From assembly GCA_900208305.1 (NCBI GenBank), contig OAPG01000001.1, positions 620,001 to 684,000 on the forward strand: a stretch of DNA of 64,000 nt, given 5' to 3'. Positions 51,279 to 60,912 of this stretch are shown piece after piece (position 1 is the first letter of the stretch; every line of letters begins with the position of its first letter). The position numbers and the translations under genes are program-made. Origin of the DNA: Melanopsichium pennsylvanicum. Taxonomy: Eukaryota; Basidiomycota; Ustilaginomycetes; Ustilaginales. Under the pieces are notes generated by a model. The model was not told the DNA's origin, ran no database searches, and worked only from the letters and a program-made list of their open reading frames with translations.

Positions 51279-51893
51279 ATGAGCGCAAGAAAGATGGAAG
51301 CGTCAAAATTACCTCAAATCAAGGCCGCCAAAGCCGCCTTGCTCGATGACGAAGGAGACTTGACACCCAAAGTAAGTAGCTCGACATCGACCCATGTAGA
51401 TCCTTTGACGGGTCACTGACGATCACACTCCTTTTTTGCTGACCTCATGTCAAATCAGTTTGAGGCAGCACTCAATCGCATATTTGCCCGATTCTCGACC
51501 TCATACAAGGAAAGACATCCAAAAGTACAGCCCTCTGTCAGCAAACCCGGTGCATCACTTCCCCACCCAGACGCGAGCGACGTGTTGACAGAGGCCGACC
51601 TCGACGCCTTTTCCACGGTCACGAACGGCGAAGCTCTGCCCCAAGAGTCAAAAGATGAAATCAGGGAGTTTTTGGATACCGACAAGGATGGCAACTTGAC
51701 ATTGAGAGGGTTTATCGAGATGTATCACTTGCAGAGTGACAATGAGCCCGAGGAGACATGGAAAGATCTTGGCAAGCTTGGGTTCGATGACGTTCTGAAA
51801 TTAACGCCGCAGGTCAGTGAGGTAGCTGGGGCGAACGAGGCAACAGCCTCAGCAACGGCCGAGCCATCCAACACCATCGAAAAGAAGGTGTAA
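51279..51893 (+). CDS. EF-hand domain protein, two exons (175 aa)
   Basis: Exon 1 is 51279-51371 and exon 2 is 51459-51893. The 87-bp intron (GTAAGT...ATCAG) is in phase 0 and joins Leu-Thr-Pro-Lys to Phe-Glu-Ala-Ala-Leu-Asn. Start at Met-Ser-Ala-Arg-Lys-Met; Met6 is an alternative. The segment FEAALNRIFARFST is followed by a helix-rich part with DVLTEADLDAFSTVTNG. One recognisable EF-hand-like loop follows, DTDKDGNLTLRGF, flanked by helices (DEIREFL before, IEMYHLQ after). Loop position 12 is Gly rather than the usual Glu, so calcium binding may be weak or absent. A short Ala/Thr-rich tail ends the protein. Small proteins of this kind occur in other fungi, but their function is not known to me. 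Confidence 0.85.
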
Positions 51894-53163
51894 ACGCAGC
51901 GGCGTGCTCGTTCAATTCTTTTTCCAGCCTCATGAACTCCTCAGCCTGTCAAGATGAATTGGAGAAATCGAAGTTAGCACCGACCAGGAAAAAAAAAACC
52001 AAGAAAAAAAAACTCCAAATTTGTTAAGTCAGGTGAGGTATAAACGGTTGTTGAAAAAGGAAGATTGAAAGCTCGAGAAGCGCTCCCTGCACATCGACCT
52101 AAGGATATGCAAATAGAAGATGAAGCGAGAAATAATTCAACTAGGGGATGTGTTGTGGATTGACAGGCACGGCACCAGCAGAGCAGTACCGCACACCACA
52201 GCTCGCGAATCCCAAATTTAGGCGAGAGTCGACATCCTGTATAATTAATTTAAATTACTGTACTTTACTGTATTGGATAGAGCCCATCTGGACGTCCCTT
52301 TTCTGGTCAGGCCGCAGAGATCTGCGCCGCGCGCTTGGCAGCGTCTTGGTGCCCGTCTCGCACTTTCGTTCGGCTTTGTCAAGCAGACACAAGCAGACAA
52401 GCCAGCCGCTCCCGCTCAAGACTGTACCTGTAGCCAGTTTGTGTTGCATTAATTTCTCACATCAATTTTCAATCTCATTTGACCTGCGATCCGCATCAAG
52501 CCAACGCCAACGCTAATTCCATTTATTTCTGCACTGTCCTGTCCTGTATTCCCTCCAGCAAAGCAGAGAGAGAGAGAGAGAAGCAGGCCCGAATCCCAAG
52601 CAACAAACAACACTGTACGCGCGCTGTGGGCCTAGACCCCAAAAGCATCACCCCTCTTTCTATTAGTCCATCATCACCATCATCATCATCTCAACAACCA
52701 TCCCCTTTACAATCACACCTCTTCTCTCTTTCCACTCTTGTCCCTGCTTCATCATCAATTGAGCTTCTTGGAACAGCTCGCTGTGTCCAACTACCAACCT
52801 ACTTTCACAGATCACATTGACACACGTCGCATCCGGCTGCCTGTTCGCATCTTGGCCGTAAATTACTCAGGCCTCGCTCGTCCGTCCGATACCTTCCGAT
52901 ACTTGTCGTCTGCTTCCAGAACAACCATCTTGCTTCCAAATCTTGAGGGTTCTCAAACCTCAAGTCGAGACCAATAGCTTCTTTAATTGAAATAAGCTTT
53001 GATCTTGACACGTAATATCGTCACAAGGTCGGATCAGCACCTTTGCACCGCATTGTCGGATTATCCGCAACGACTCAGCCATTCCGTTCGACTGCTCTAC
53101 TTGACAAGTTAACTTCGTTTCTCGCTACGCACACCCAAAGCTGCCGACACGTCATCGCCCATC
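51894..53163. other. 1.3 kb region upstream of the gene at 53164
   Basis: No supported gene. It contains two TACTGTA heptamers (about 52257 and 52268) beside an AATTTAAATTA block, an (AG)n run, a CATCATCAC-rich patch near 52675, and a C/T-rich stretch before 53164 that fits a long leader. Confidence 0.5.
52565..52581. repeat. (AG)n microsatellite
   Basis: About eight AG dinucleotides in the leader or promoter region of the gene at 53164. Confidence 0.9.
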
Positions 53164-54216
53164 ATGTCGGCAGTCTACTCCATCTATACTTCGCCCAACC
53201 ATGCGCCCATTCCCAATCACCTCCCCACTCTCATCGTAACACCATACGGCCAACCGCATCACACGCTATACTCGTACATCCACACCAATTTCAACAAGGA
53301 AACTTATCTCCTCACCCCTTCTCCTCAAGGTGACCTTTGTGTCGCCAAGATGGTTCCTCCCCCAGGCTCTCGAGGTCCCGGTGGTGCCGCTTCGTCCGAG
53401 GGCGGTCACTCCAACGGTCACGCTGACAAGACAGTGCGATGCGAAGCCTCACGCAATCTCAAGTGGTCCATCACCAACACTGGCATCCATGCACCTGTTT
53501 ACAAGCTCACGCTGCCAAATCCCGACGCACCAGGCCATGAGCAGCCTCTTTTCCAGATCTCAAAACCCAACCCAAACGCAACATGGTGGACCATGTTCTA
53601 CTTCACCTACGCAGGTCACCTTATCCCACCCAAGCGCATCGAGTTTGGCAAAATTCAGAAAAATGCTGCAGCAGGAAGCGGAGGAGGTGGCGGAACCCGT
53701 GTCACCATCGCAGGAAAGACACCAGAGGAGAAGGCGGTATGGCAAACACTCGGTGAGGGCAATGAGGACATGGTCGAGTGGATCGTACTCTGCGCTGCAC
53801 TCAACGTGCTCGACGACGAAATCATCAAGGCCGCGCAGGGCAATGAGCCAAAACAAAGCGCACCCGGCGCTCCCAAGGCAGTACCCTCGAGTCGACCAGC
53901 AGTGGGCGCAATCCGTGGCGCGAACCCCCCTCCCAAGGTAGCCATGCCCGTCCCTCAGCCACAGGATGGGGTCAACGCAGGTTACAGAGGTCTCAGCCAA
54001 GCTAGCGGTCCTCCTATGCGAGCAGGTCCTGGTCCTCAGCCCAACCCTCAAATGTTCCAGCAACCACCACAACAGCGAGGCCCACCTCCGCCCCAGGATT
54101 ACCGTGGTCCTCCCCCACAAGGCCAGCTGATGCCCATGCCACAGCAAGGATACGCACCACCACCGCAGCAGCGCGGTCCTGGCCCTGTTCCCGCAAGCAA
54201 CGGCCGTCGATTCTAG
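53164..54216 (+). CDS. Conserved-looking protein of unknown function, Pro/Gln-rich tail (350 aa)
   Basis: Not recognised. Start at Met-Ser-Ala-Val-Tyr-Ser (CATC ATG T). The first 60 residues look structured (SIYTSPNHAPIPNHLPTLIV; TLYSYIHTNF). The central part, about 90-230, looks like a globular domain with aromatic residues: RNLKWSITNTGIHAPVYKL, PLFQISKPNPNATWWTMFYF, YAGHLIPPKRIEFGKI and EDMVEWIVLCAALNVLDDEI. The last 115 residues are Pro/Gln/Gly-rich and disordered (PQQRGPPPPQ type). The compact ordered core suggests a conserved fungal family rather than an orphan. There is no signal peptide or membrane segment. Long pyrimidine-rich leader upstream; convergent with the mitochondrial carrier. 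Confidence 0.8.
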   Translation: MSAVYSIYTSPNHAPIPNHLPTLIVTPYGQPHHTLYSYIHTNFNKETYLLTPSPQGDLCVAKMVPPPGSRGPGGAASSEGGHSNGHADKTVRCEASRNLKWSITNTGIHAPVYKLTLPNPDAPGHEQPLFQISKPNPNATWWTMFYFTYAGHLIPPKRIEFGKIQKNAAAGSGGGGGTRVTIAGKTPEEKAVWQTLGEGNEDMVEWIVLCAALNVLDDEIIKAAQGNEPKQSAPGAPKAVPSSRPAVGAIRGANPPPKVAMPVPQPQDGVNAGYRGLSQASGPPMRAGPGPQPNPQMFQQPPQQRGPPPPQDYRGPPPQGQLMPMPQQGYAPPPQQRGPGPVPASNGRRF

Positions 54217-54639
54217 ATGCTGCGCTTGCACTCAAACCGACACTGCTTTCATGATTGGAAAATTCATCGCTCTGGGGCGGACTCCTCCTCGCAGCGCTTC
54301 ATCGTCCGCCGTTTGCTCCCTTGAAGATTCTATCGGCATGAGACAAGGTCTTTCTTATCTTCTGACTCATGCTATCAATTCTGTAATATGCGACTGCTCT
54401 CCTCTCCCTGCCCTCGTATCCATCCAATCCCAATTTTGCCTGGGCTGTTTTTCATACTGCGCTCTCATTGCTCCATCATGCTTTGCTTGTATTCCGACCT
54501 TTCGCCGCTCTTTCTATTCCTCTATGCACTCCATCTCTCAGTCGCTTTCCTCACAACATGAACAATCTCTGTCCACACCGGAAATGTATGTTGTACGAGC
54601 GTCCGTGAAGTGTCTAAGTTGGCAGTGTTATTACGCAAT
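54217..54639. other. Convergent spacer
   Basis: 423 bp between the stops of the unknown gene at 53164 and the mitochondrial carrier. Probably both 3' untranslated ends; nothing else is seen. Confidence 0.5.
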
Positions 54640-55922
54640 CTACAGCGGCTTGACGCCGAAAAGCGAACGGAACCTCTCAAAGAGCTGAGGTGCAGGAAAC
54701 CAAAGCAACAGCGCATAAGGAAGGACGTTGACGGTGAATCAGTATTGTACGGGTGTTTGACCGGGCCAGATCTGGGACGAAAGAAAGACTTACTATCAGC
54801 GAAATGACCGTGTGTGAGCCAAGCCGAGCCCAGCACATGCTGAATCTATTGTGGTGGCAACGTATGAAGCACATATATTCAGTACAGTTGAGGTCAGCCT
54901 TGACTGTTTCATCTAGGTACGTTGGTCGAAAAAGGGCTACTGCAACTTACCCTTTATACAATGCCAACGGGCCTTCATTGGCGACCAGTTTTCCCAGGCA
55001 ATCAAAAGCGTTTTTGAATTGTCTCGACTTGTCCTGCATCAGCCTCACCTTGACTGTGTCGAATGGGGCGCTGGTGACCGAACATGCGAGACCGGCTACC
55101 ATGGATGCTGACAAATGCAGTCCAAATCCCTCGTTCATGATCCGGTTCGATTTGAGGATGCTTTTGACTTGATCATACGAAGCAATTTGCGAGCTTGTCA
55201 AAACGGCAGCTCGAATGATAGTGGGTCCTACGCCACGGTACAGGCTACGTATGCCGCCGATGAAGCCATTGCCTTCGCGGTAGACGTGGGCGAAGGCGAC
55301 AAAACTGTTCGGGTAAGGTGGTTTTCCGGTTGGTCGCACTGCTTGCATTCGCACTGAGCACACCAAGGCAAAACGAGGCGTCAGATTTGATCGACAGGGT
55401 CTGTCACATTATTCATGAAGATGCTTGAATACCCGTACCTTTGATCAAATCGGTCGGACAAGCAAAGGCGCTACCAATGGCACCGCTCGATATTCCACTC
55501 AACGCCTTCAAAGCGAAGCTGGTGTCACTGACTCCCAAAGCCGAGCCATACAAGTCCTTAAATGTCTCGTAAAGTCCGAATCTCACGGTACTGTAGGTGA
55601 GCTCCCTCAAGCAGGATGCTGTAACGCCATTCCAGAGTGCTCTGATGCCTTCCTTGTTTATCATATCCGAAGCGACACTGACAAAGTTGGCTCGTGTCTT
55701 GTCCACCATGAGCTGCTGACGCACTTTAACAATGTCGGCTGGGTTGGTACATGCTGCTGAAATTGCGTTGCCGAGACCAGCGGCTGCAAAGGTGGCTGTG
55801 AGGATGTATGATTGAGAGTGGGTTGGTGGTGGGGTGGGCGTAGCAAAGTTGTGCTGCGGGTGCTCGGCCTTTGCTACCGCCTGGTCGCGAGCCAACACTG
55901 AGTCTGGCGTGGTTCTCGACAT
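54640..55922 (-). CDS. Mitochondrial carrier (SLC25 family, dicarboxylate/UCP-like), four exons (327 aa)
   Basis: Exons 55922-55439, 55353-54951, 54845-54794 and 54684-54640. Introns are 85, 105 and 109 bp, and the total coding length (984 nt) stays in frame. The three signature motifs are TNPADIVKVRQQ, CPTDLIKVRMQ (created across the first junction) and SAPFDTVKVRLMQD. They are followed by FSMCWARLGSHTVISLI and, in exon 4, Leu-Phe-Glu-Arg-Phe-Arg, the usual end of this group. The family has six membrane helices in the inner mitochondrial membrane. The ARLGSHTVISL segment points to the dicarboxylate/oxoglutarate/uncoupling-protein branch, but the substrate cannot be fixed from sequence. The N-terminal 38 residues are hydrophilic. 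It is divergent from RPP1. Confidence 0.92.
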
Positions 55923-56683
55923 GGTCCGTCGAACACCAAATATGGGTTTGAGAGCTATCCGCTGGAACGTATGATGGCAGGCGCAATTGTGCGAAAGATG
56001 CTAAGACGAGCTGAGGTACAATCACGAATGCGGCAATGCAGTGTGTGCGTGTACGACTGTGGGGGTGTTTCAAATGTTGGCCGGACAGGGCGGGCCAAAT
56101 ATCGGCTTTCTGCCCGGCTGAACCGAACCACACTTGGGTGCACTTTGATTTTGCACATAATTGGTACCAGAGTCATGGTCTAACATTTTGGAGCAAATGA
56201 AAAGTAAAAATGGTCAGGCCACAATTTCTAACAGCGTGTGTGAAAAGTGCAATCGGCGATTGGAATAACTCCTCTTGATGTGTTGTAGATCGACCACAAT
56301 TTTTTTATTACCTCGGCCGAGGCTGTAACAGGAGGAAACACGTGACTAGACAGAGCCGGTCTAGCCGAATTGGTTAGGCAATTGGTGCCAGGTTGGAAGC
56401 TGCAAGCTGTTCCACAGCAGGAAGCAGGGGATCGGCATACGTACGCGTACAACAGGCAAGCACAACACAGCACAGCGCTGCGCTCCGCAGTCTCGAAAGC
56501 GTACCGCGATGCGGGAGCCCATTCCAGAAACTCGCAACTTGTCGCTCAGTGTCCGCAATCCGTAGCTAAGTGTCCGCAGTCGAGTCTGAAGCCAAGTCAT
56601 CGAGCTCGCGATCAGCATCCGCTTCCTCCATCTACACCTATCGTCAAGTATCTATTCTCGATATCTCATCACATACAGTCAAA
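55923..56683. promoter_or_regulatory. Divergent promoter region carrier/rpp1
   Basis: 761 bp between divergent starts. It contains a tRNA-A-box-like string near 56373 without a matching B box, and a pyrimidine-rich segment before RPP1. No gene is supported. Confidence 0.45.
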
Positions 56684-57976
56684 ATGGCTTCCTCGTGAGT
56701 TCACCGACAACACAACACAAACTAATAAACACCCACAGCATTCTGTTTTCAACACCATTCTGACCATTCTTCCGTATCTTGCATCATCGCAACACATCGA
56801 CATAATCTTGACACTTGATCATGCATAGCGATCTTGCCGCCACTTACGCTTCGCTCATCCTCGCTGACGAGGGTCTCGAGATCACCGTAGGTATCCCATC
56901 ATTTTCATAGAAAAGCAAATAAAGGCGAAAGGGAGAAGAGCAGAATCGCAGTCGCAGCACCAACAGCGGCAATTATTATTTTCAGCAGCTTCAGCAACAA
57001 CGACAACAACAACACCAACAACAACACTAAGCATAGCATGAGCAATTGTACAGATACTCGAAGGGATAAGCACAATAGTAATGAGCAAGGTTGTATCGTT
57101 GAGGTTGGAGCCGCCGACACCGTTGCAGCGGGCTTACCAAAGGCAGATGGACGGATGTTGGGAAATCAAGATTACGGATTTGGTGTTCCAATTCATCATC
57201 GCATCAGCACTTCGGATCGCATGGAAGACGTGCGCAGAGCCGCACCGCAGTACAGCCTAACTGCACTTCCGAGAATTATGCATGGGAGATGCTCTAGGTT
57301 GACGTAGGTACAGCAAGTTGATTTCGTGCTGGCCATTGTTTAGGCCCCTCACACCACATCATCGCGTCATCTTGAATTAGCACAGACCGTTTGTGGGGCC
57401 ACAAGCTCAGACAGTCCTTTATAGCCATAACAAAGCTATAGCAGCAGAATCTGTTGTCGTTCCGGGTAAGACCGCGGGCAGACCTCGTTTTGGATAGAAA
57501 ACAACGTTGAAGCTTTATGGACAACTTCACCAGGACTACTGGATCGAATTCAACAAGTACGACTTGTTTCTGCTCTCGCCCAACATCTGTTGCTGCTGCG
57601 ATCGCTTTCAGCCTCTCCTCTTTGCCTCTTGGCGCTTTATTTACATGCATGAACCCGACCAGTCCGACTAACACTCTTCCCATTTCTGTCAATCATTGCT
57701 TCGTCCTGACAGTCCGAGAAGATCGTTCAGCTGACCACCGCTGCCGGTGCCCCCGTCGAGCCCATCTGGGCCACCCTCATGGCCAAGGCCCTCGAGGGCA
57801 AGGACGTTAAGGAGCTCCTCACCAACGTCGGTGGTGGTGGTGCCGCTATCGCTGCCGCCCCCGCTGCTGGTGGTGCCGCCGCTGCCGGCGGTGCCGCCGA
57901 GGAGAAGAAGGAGGAGAAGAAGGAAGAGGAGAAGGAGGAGTCCGATGACGACATGGGCTTCGGTCTCTTCGACTAA
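56684..57976 (+). CDS. rpp1: 60S acidic ribosomal protein P1, three exons (110 aa)
   Basis: Exons 56684-56694, 56829-56886 and 57713-57976. The first intron is 134 bp (GTGAGT...CATAG). The second is 826 bp (GTAGGT...GACAG, with a CGACTAAC branch-like site 45 bp from its end). The joined N-terminus is [11 protein letters not shown], followed by [12 protein letters not shown], then [19 protein letters not shown], the P1 dimerisation helices. An Ala/Gly hinge and the charged tail ending [12 protein letters not shown] follow. The acidic C-terminus recruits elongation factors to the ribosomal stalk, where P1 pairs with P2 on uL10. An in-frame ATG at 56821 overlaps the first acceptor and would give nearly the same protein without splicing. 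Exon 3 has the C-ending codon bias expected of a highly expressed gene. Confidence 0.95.
56980..57028 (+). repeat. CAA-rich tract inside the second RPP1 intron
   Basis: CAGCTTCAGCAACAACGACA and then mainly CAA and CCAACAA units. A (CAA)n-type low-complexity tract on the transcribed strand of the long second intron. Confidence 0.85.
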
Positions 57977-58483
57977 ACGTCTCGCTTCGCCCCTCCCCCT
58001 CTCACACCTTTCTCATTACACTTCATGGCTCCGAACTTTGCACAACGATGCGTCCCTCACGTCGCCGTTGTTTAATGTATCATCAGATCACATCATCAAC
58101 CCCAACCACCTACTTGTCACACATTGTTTGCTAACATGTGGTCGAGTCAGGTAGTTGCAAAATACAACATTTTCTCATTGGCTGTCGCTATCCAACCCAT
58201 CATCTGCTTTGCCCATCGAGAACGAGTTGGGATCGCGATTGAATGAGATGGGCTGTGCTACTTCACTTTTGGCGCTCCAAATAACTCATTTTCTGCTGTG
58301 ACCCAGTCGCACCGAGCCAAGAATATGTTTTGGCTCGATATTTCAGAACGTCCGGTCGCAATCAATGCCTTGCTCAAGAATATTCTGGTGACACATGAAT
58401 CCTGCTGACATTGCGACTTGATCAAGCGAGACCTGAGGTATGATCTTGAGCCCAAAACATGACTGGGCGAACCTTGTCAGAGT
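57977..58483. other. Convergent spacer rpp1/F-box gene
   Basis: 507 bp, no supported gene; probably both 3' untranslated ends. Confidence 0.5.
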
Positions 58484-60259
58484 CTACGCACCTCTGCGTT
58501 GGAAAAGGAAACAACCTTCGTATCCGTACATGTTGTCAGGCGTAAAAGTATCTCTCCATCGGCCAACAAGCTTGCCGCCGGCGACTGAATAGCCACGATA
58601 GAGCCATTTGCCCCGCCCGTCTGGCCGATATTCTTTGGTCATGATGAGCATTCCGTCCCAGCTGCGAACTCGGCCGCGCACGACAAAACGGCCCCACGCA
58701 GAGTGGCCCGTTCCCGAGAGCAGAATCTCATGACGTTCTCGGCTATCCTCGTCAGGAAAGGAAGGGTATCGATCCCAGTCCTCTGGCAAAGCCTTGCCCT
58801 TGCCCTTGCTGTCCGTCAACGAGGCTGCCGCTGCGGACAGCTCCTGCTGCGGATCGGTCGACGTGTATCCAGCGGCCAGGATGCTTCCCTTGCCACCTTC
58901 AGCTTCGCCGGGACCAAGCTTGACGATCTTCTCCCTTATCTTCCATATCTGTGGCTGTTCGCCGAACGGCCCTTCGTACAGACTTCGCATTCGACCGGCT
59001 AGCATCTCCCTATATGAGTCAAAGTCGAAGAAACTGAACCTGCCTTCCCAGATTCCTTCAAACATGCCTTGGAAGAACAGCGGTGGTAGACCGGGTGACT
59101 GCGTGGGGTCGAGACACGAGAGTAGCCTCGTGACGTCTTTGTCGTGATCAATTGAGGTGAGCGTGAGTGGAGGCCGCGTGGCGGTGGGTTGACGGACCGT
59201 TGTTTCGGAAGTGGGATCATCCGGGTCGGTGAGAGCGGCCATGCCAAGGACGGCGGGATCTTTCTCTACTTTCATGAAGAAAGAAAAGCAGGCACCTTGG
59301 GCGAGAATGGGGGCTCCAATGCGGAGTCGACCACCAACATGGTCGATTAGGCAGCTGCGGTCCCGAGGAGTAAGGTCAGCAAGGAAAGGATTTGTAGCGA
59401 GTGGTCCACCTTGCGTGTGTTGTGATGCTTCTTCTACTGATGTATTGCTCCCCGCTGCTCCAGTCGAATTGCTCGAGCTAGCGATTGGTAGGTTGCGAAG
59501 CGTCCATGGGGCTATGTATGCATCGAACTTGTGTGCGGCGAAGACGAAGGGTCGCAACACGAACAATCTCTCCATCGCCTCACCTCTGGGCTCAAAGGCC
59601 AACTGCTCTGGATCTGTGAGTAAATACACGAGATGCAGCGCCAGAGCTTTGTGCACCGCATCGGACGGATACCCTGCCTGAACAGCACTGTCTAGCATCT
59701 CTGCGGCATGATGCAACGCCAAGAAGCTGTGCAATTGTGCCCAGCACAGCTGCTCGTAGTTCAAGCCGTCATTCTCCAGCATCATGAGGTATGCGAGCCA
59801 AAGCATCTCTGTGATCGAGTTATCGCTCTCGTCCAATACCGCGCCATCATCAAGGCGAAGAGCGGCATCGACGACACAACGTCGCATGCGCTTGAGCAAG
59901 ATGCAGCGGCGACGCAACTCGTTGGCAAGACAATGGGATGTGAGTGTGCTTTTGCCGAAGCGACGGCCGATGGCGGCTGTGTCGAATTTGCTGCGGAACA
60001 CCCTTGCGTAGAGTCTAGGATTCGATTGCATGCTGAGGAGAGAATGTAGACGCTTACATACAAGTTGTAGGGCGTGAAGATCTGTGGGTGGAGTGACGAC
60101 TTTGGATGTTCTGATTGACGCATCGTACAAGAAGCTGCACGGAGCCGAGGTGGATGACGAGGCAAACGTGGTGTCTGAAATGGCGGCATAGCTAGCGATA
60201 CTGTCAAGGATCTCGGGTGGTAGGGAGAGCAGGCCTCCCCTGGATGTCATGCCATTCAT
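58484..60259 (-). CDS. F-box-like domain protein (591 aa)
   Basis: The N-terminus has an F-box pattern: LLSLPPEILDSIASYAAIS, then after a Ser/Thr insertion LHALQLVCKRLHSLL and PRLYARVFRSKF. F-box proteins recruit targets to SCF ubiquitin ligases through Skp1; this role is family knowledge, not shown here. The following 500 residues contain hydrophobic helical segments (for example LHSFLALHHAAEMLDSAVQA; LALHLVYLLTDPEQLAFEP). A C-terminal domain has conserved-looking motifs (GMFEGIWEGRFSFFDFDSY; GTGHSAWGRFVVRGRVRSWDG; YRGYSVAGGKLVGRWRD; MYGYEGCFLFQRRGA). This C-terminal part may be the substrate-binding or ligand-binding module. The first of two close ATGs (60259 and 60250) is used. No signal peptide. 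Confidence 0.8.
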   Translation of the reverse strand: MNGMTSRGGLLSLPPEILDSIASYAAISDTTFASSSTSAPCSFLYDASIRTSKVVTPPTDLHALQLVCKRLHSLLSMQSNPRLYARVFRSKFDTAAIGRRFGKSTLTSHCLANELRRRCILLKRMRRCVVDAALRLDDGAVLDESDNSITEMLWLAYLMMLENDGLNYEQLCWAQLHSFLALHHAAEMLDSAVQAGYPSDAVHKALALHLVYLLTDPEQLAFEPRGEAMERLFVLRPFVFAAHKFDAYIAPWTLRNLPIASSSNSTGAAGSNTSVEEASQHTQGGPLATNPFLADLTPRDRSCLIDHVGGRLRIGAPILAQGACFSFFMKVEKDPAVLGMAALTDPDDPTSETTVRQPTATRPPLTLTSIDHDKDVTRLLSCLDPTQSPGLPPLFFQGMFEGIWEGRFSFFDFDSYREMLAGRMRSLYEGPFGEQPQIWKIREKIVKLGPGEAEGGKGSILAAGYTSTDPQQELSAAAASLTDSKGKGKALPEDWDRYPSFPDEDSRERHEILLSGTGHSAWGRFVVRGRVRSWDGMLIMTKEYRPDGRGKWLYRGYSVAGGKLVGRWRDTFTPDNMYGYEGCFLFQRRGA

Positions 60260-60912
60260 GCTTCCGAATCGACGGTAACGCTCGGTCGGCGAAGATGCGG
60301 CCTTCGGCTGCCTAAAGGTACAGTTCCAAGCGAGGCTTATGCTGAAGTCGACTCCTATTGCTCTTTCAATGCAGTAAGTGAGTATCTTGAACGGGTAAAG
60401 GGAGGACTAGAGTTGAAGAAACTGCGGAAGGAAAAGGTAGTGGTGGCGGATAAGCTGAGCAATGGAGTGAGCGTTACGTTGCGGCGCGTTACAGTGTGTC
60501 GAATTCGGACCGGCTGGACGCTCAAATGAAATGACCGAGCTTCAAAGTGGGAAATGCAAAGTAATTTAAATTGGCGTAGTGTAACTTACGTCTAAATTTG
60601 CGTTTTGGCTGCAATCTTCAAGTGGACCTTTGAATCCACCCACGTACAGTATGCACACACTACCATGTGTATACATACGTAGTACAGTAATTTACACAGT
60701 TCTGTACAACAGTAGGTTCATCACAGGTGACCCTCCCGACGAAGTCAATACTAGCTCAAAAAAGTTGTCAACTCCCAGAAAGCGCGAAATATACTGTACG
60801 TATTACGACCCTGCACTGATCAAACTTGGTTGCGAGTGGTTCACCGAGTCGATGCAAAACGTATTGTGACCGATACGATTGATTCCGCCACTCAGTGTTG
60901 CATTGAGGCTGC
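60260..60912. other. Intergenic region, F-box promoter / CAP 3' end
   Basis: 653 bp with no supported gene. It contains three TACAGTA/TACTGTA heptamers (about 60645, 60680 and 60793), the densest cluster in the window after 28.3 kb, with an adjoining AATTTAC. Confidence 0.5.

Noticed and set aside
56366..56440. tRNA-like A-box string (TAGCCGAATTGGTTAGGC) upstream of RPP1
   Set aside because: No matching B box (GGTTCGANTCC type) lies downstream and no cloverleaf could be drawn, so I do not call a tRNA.
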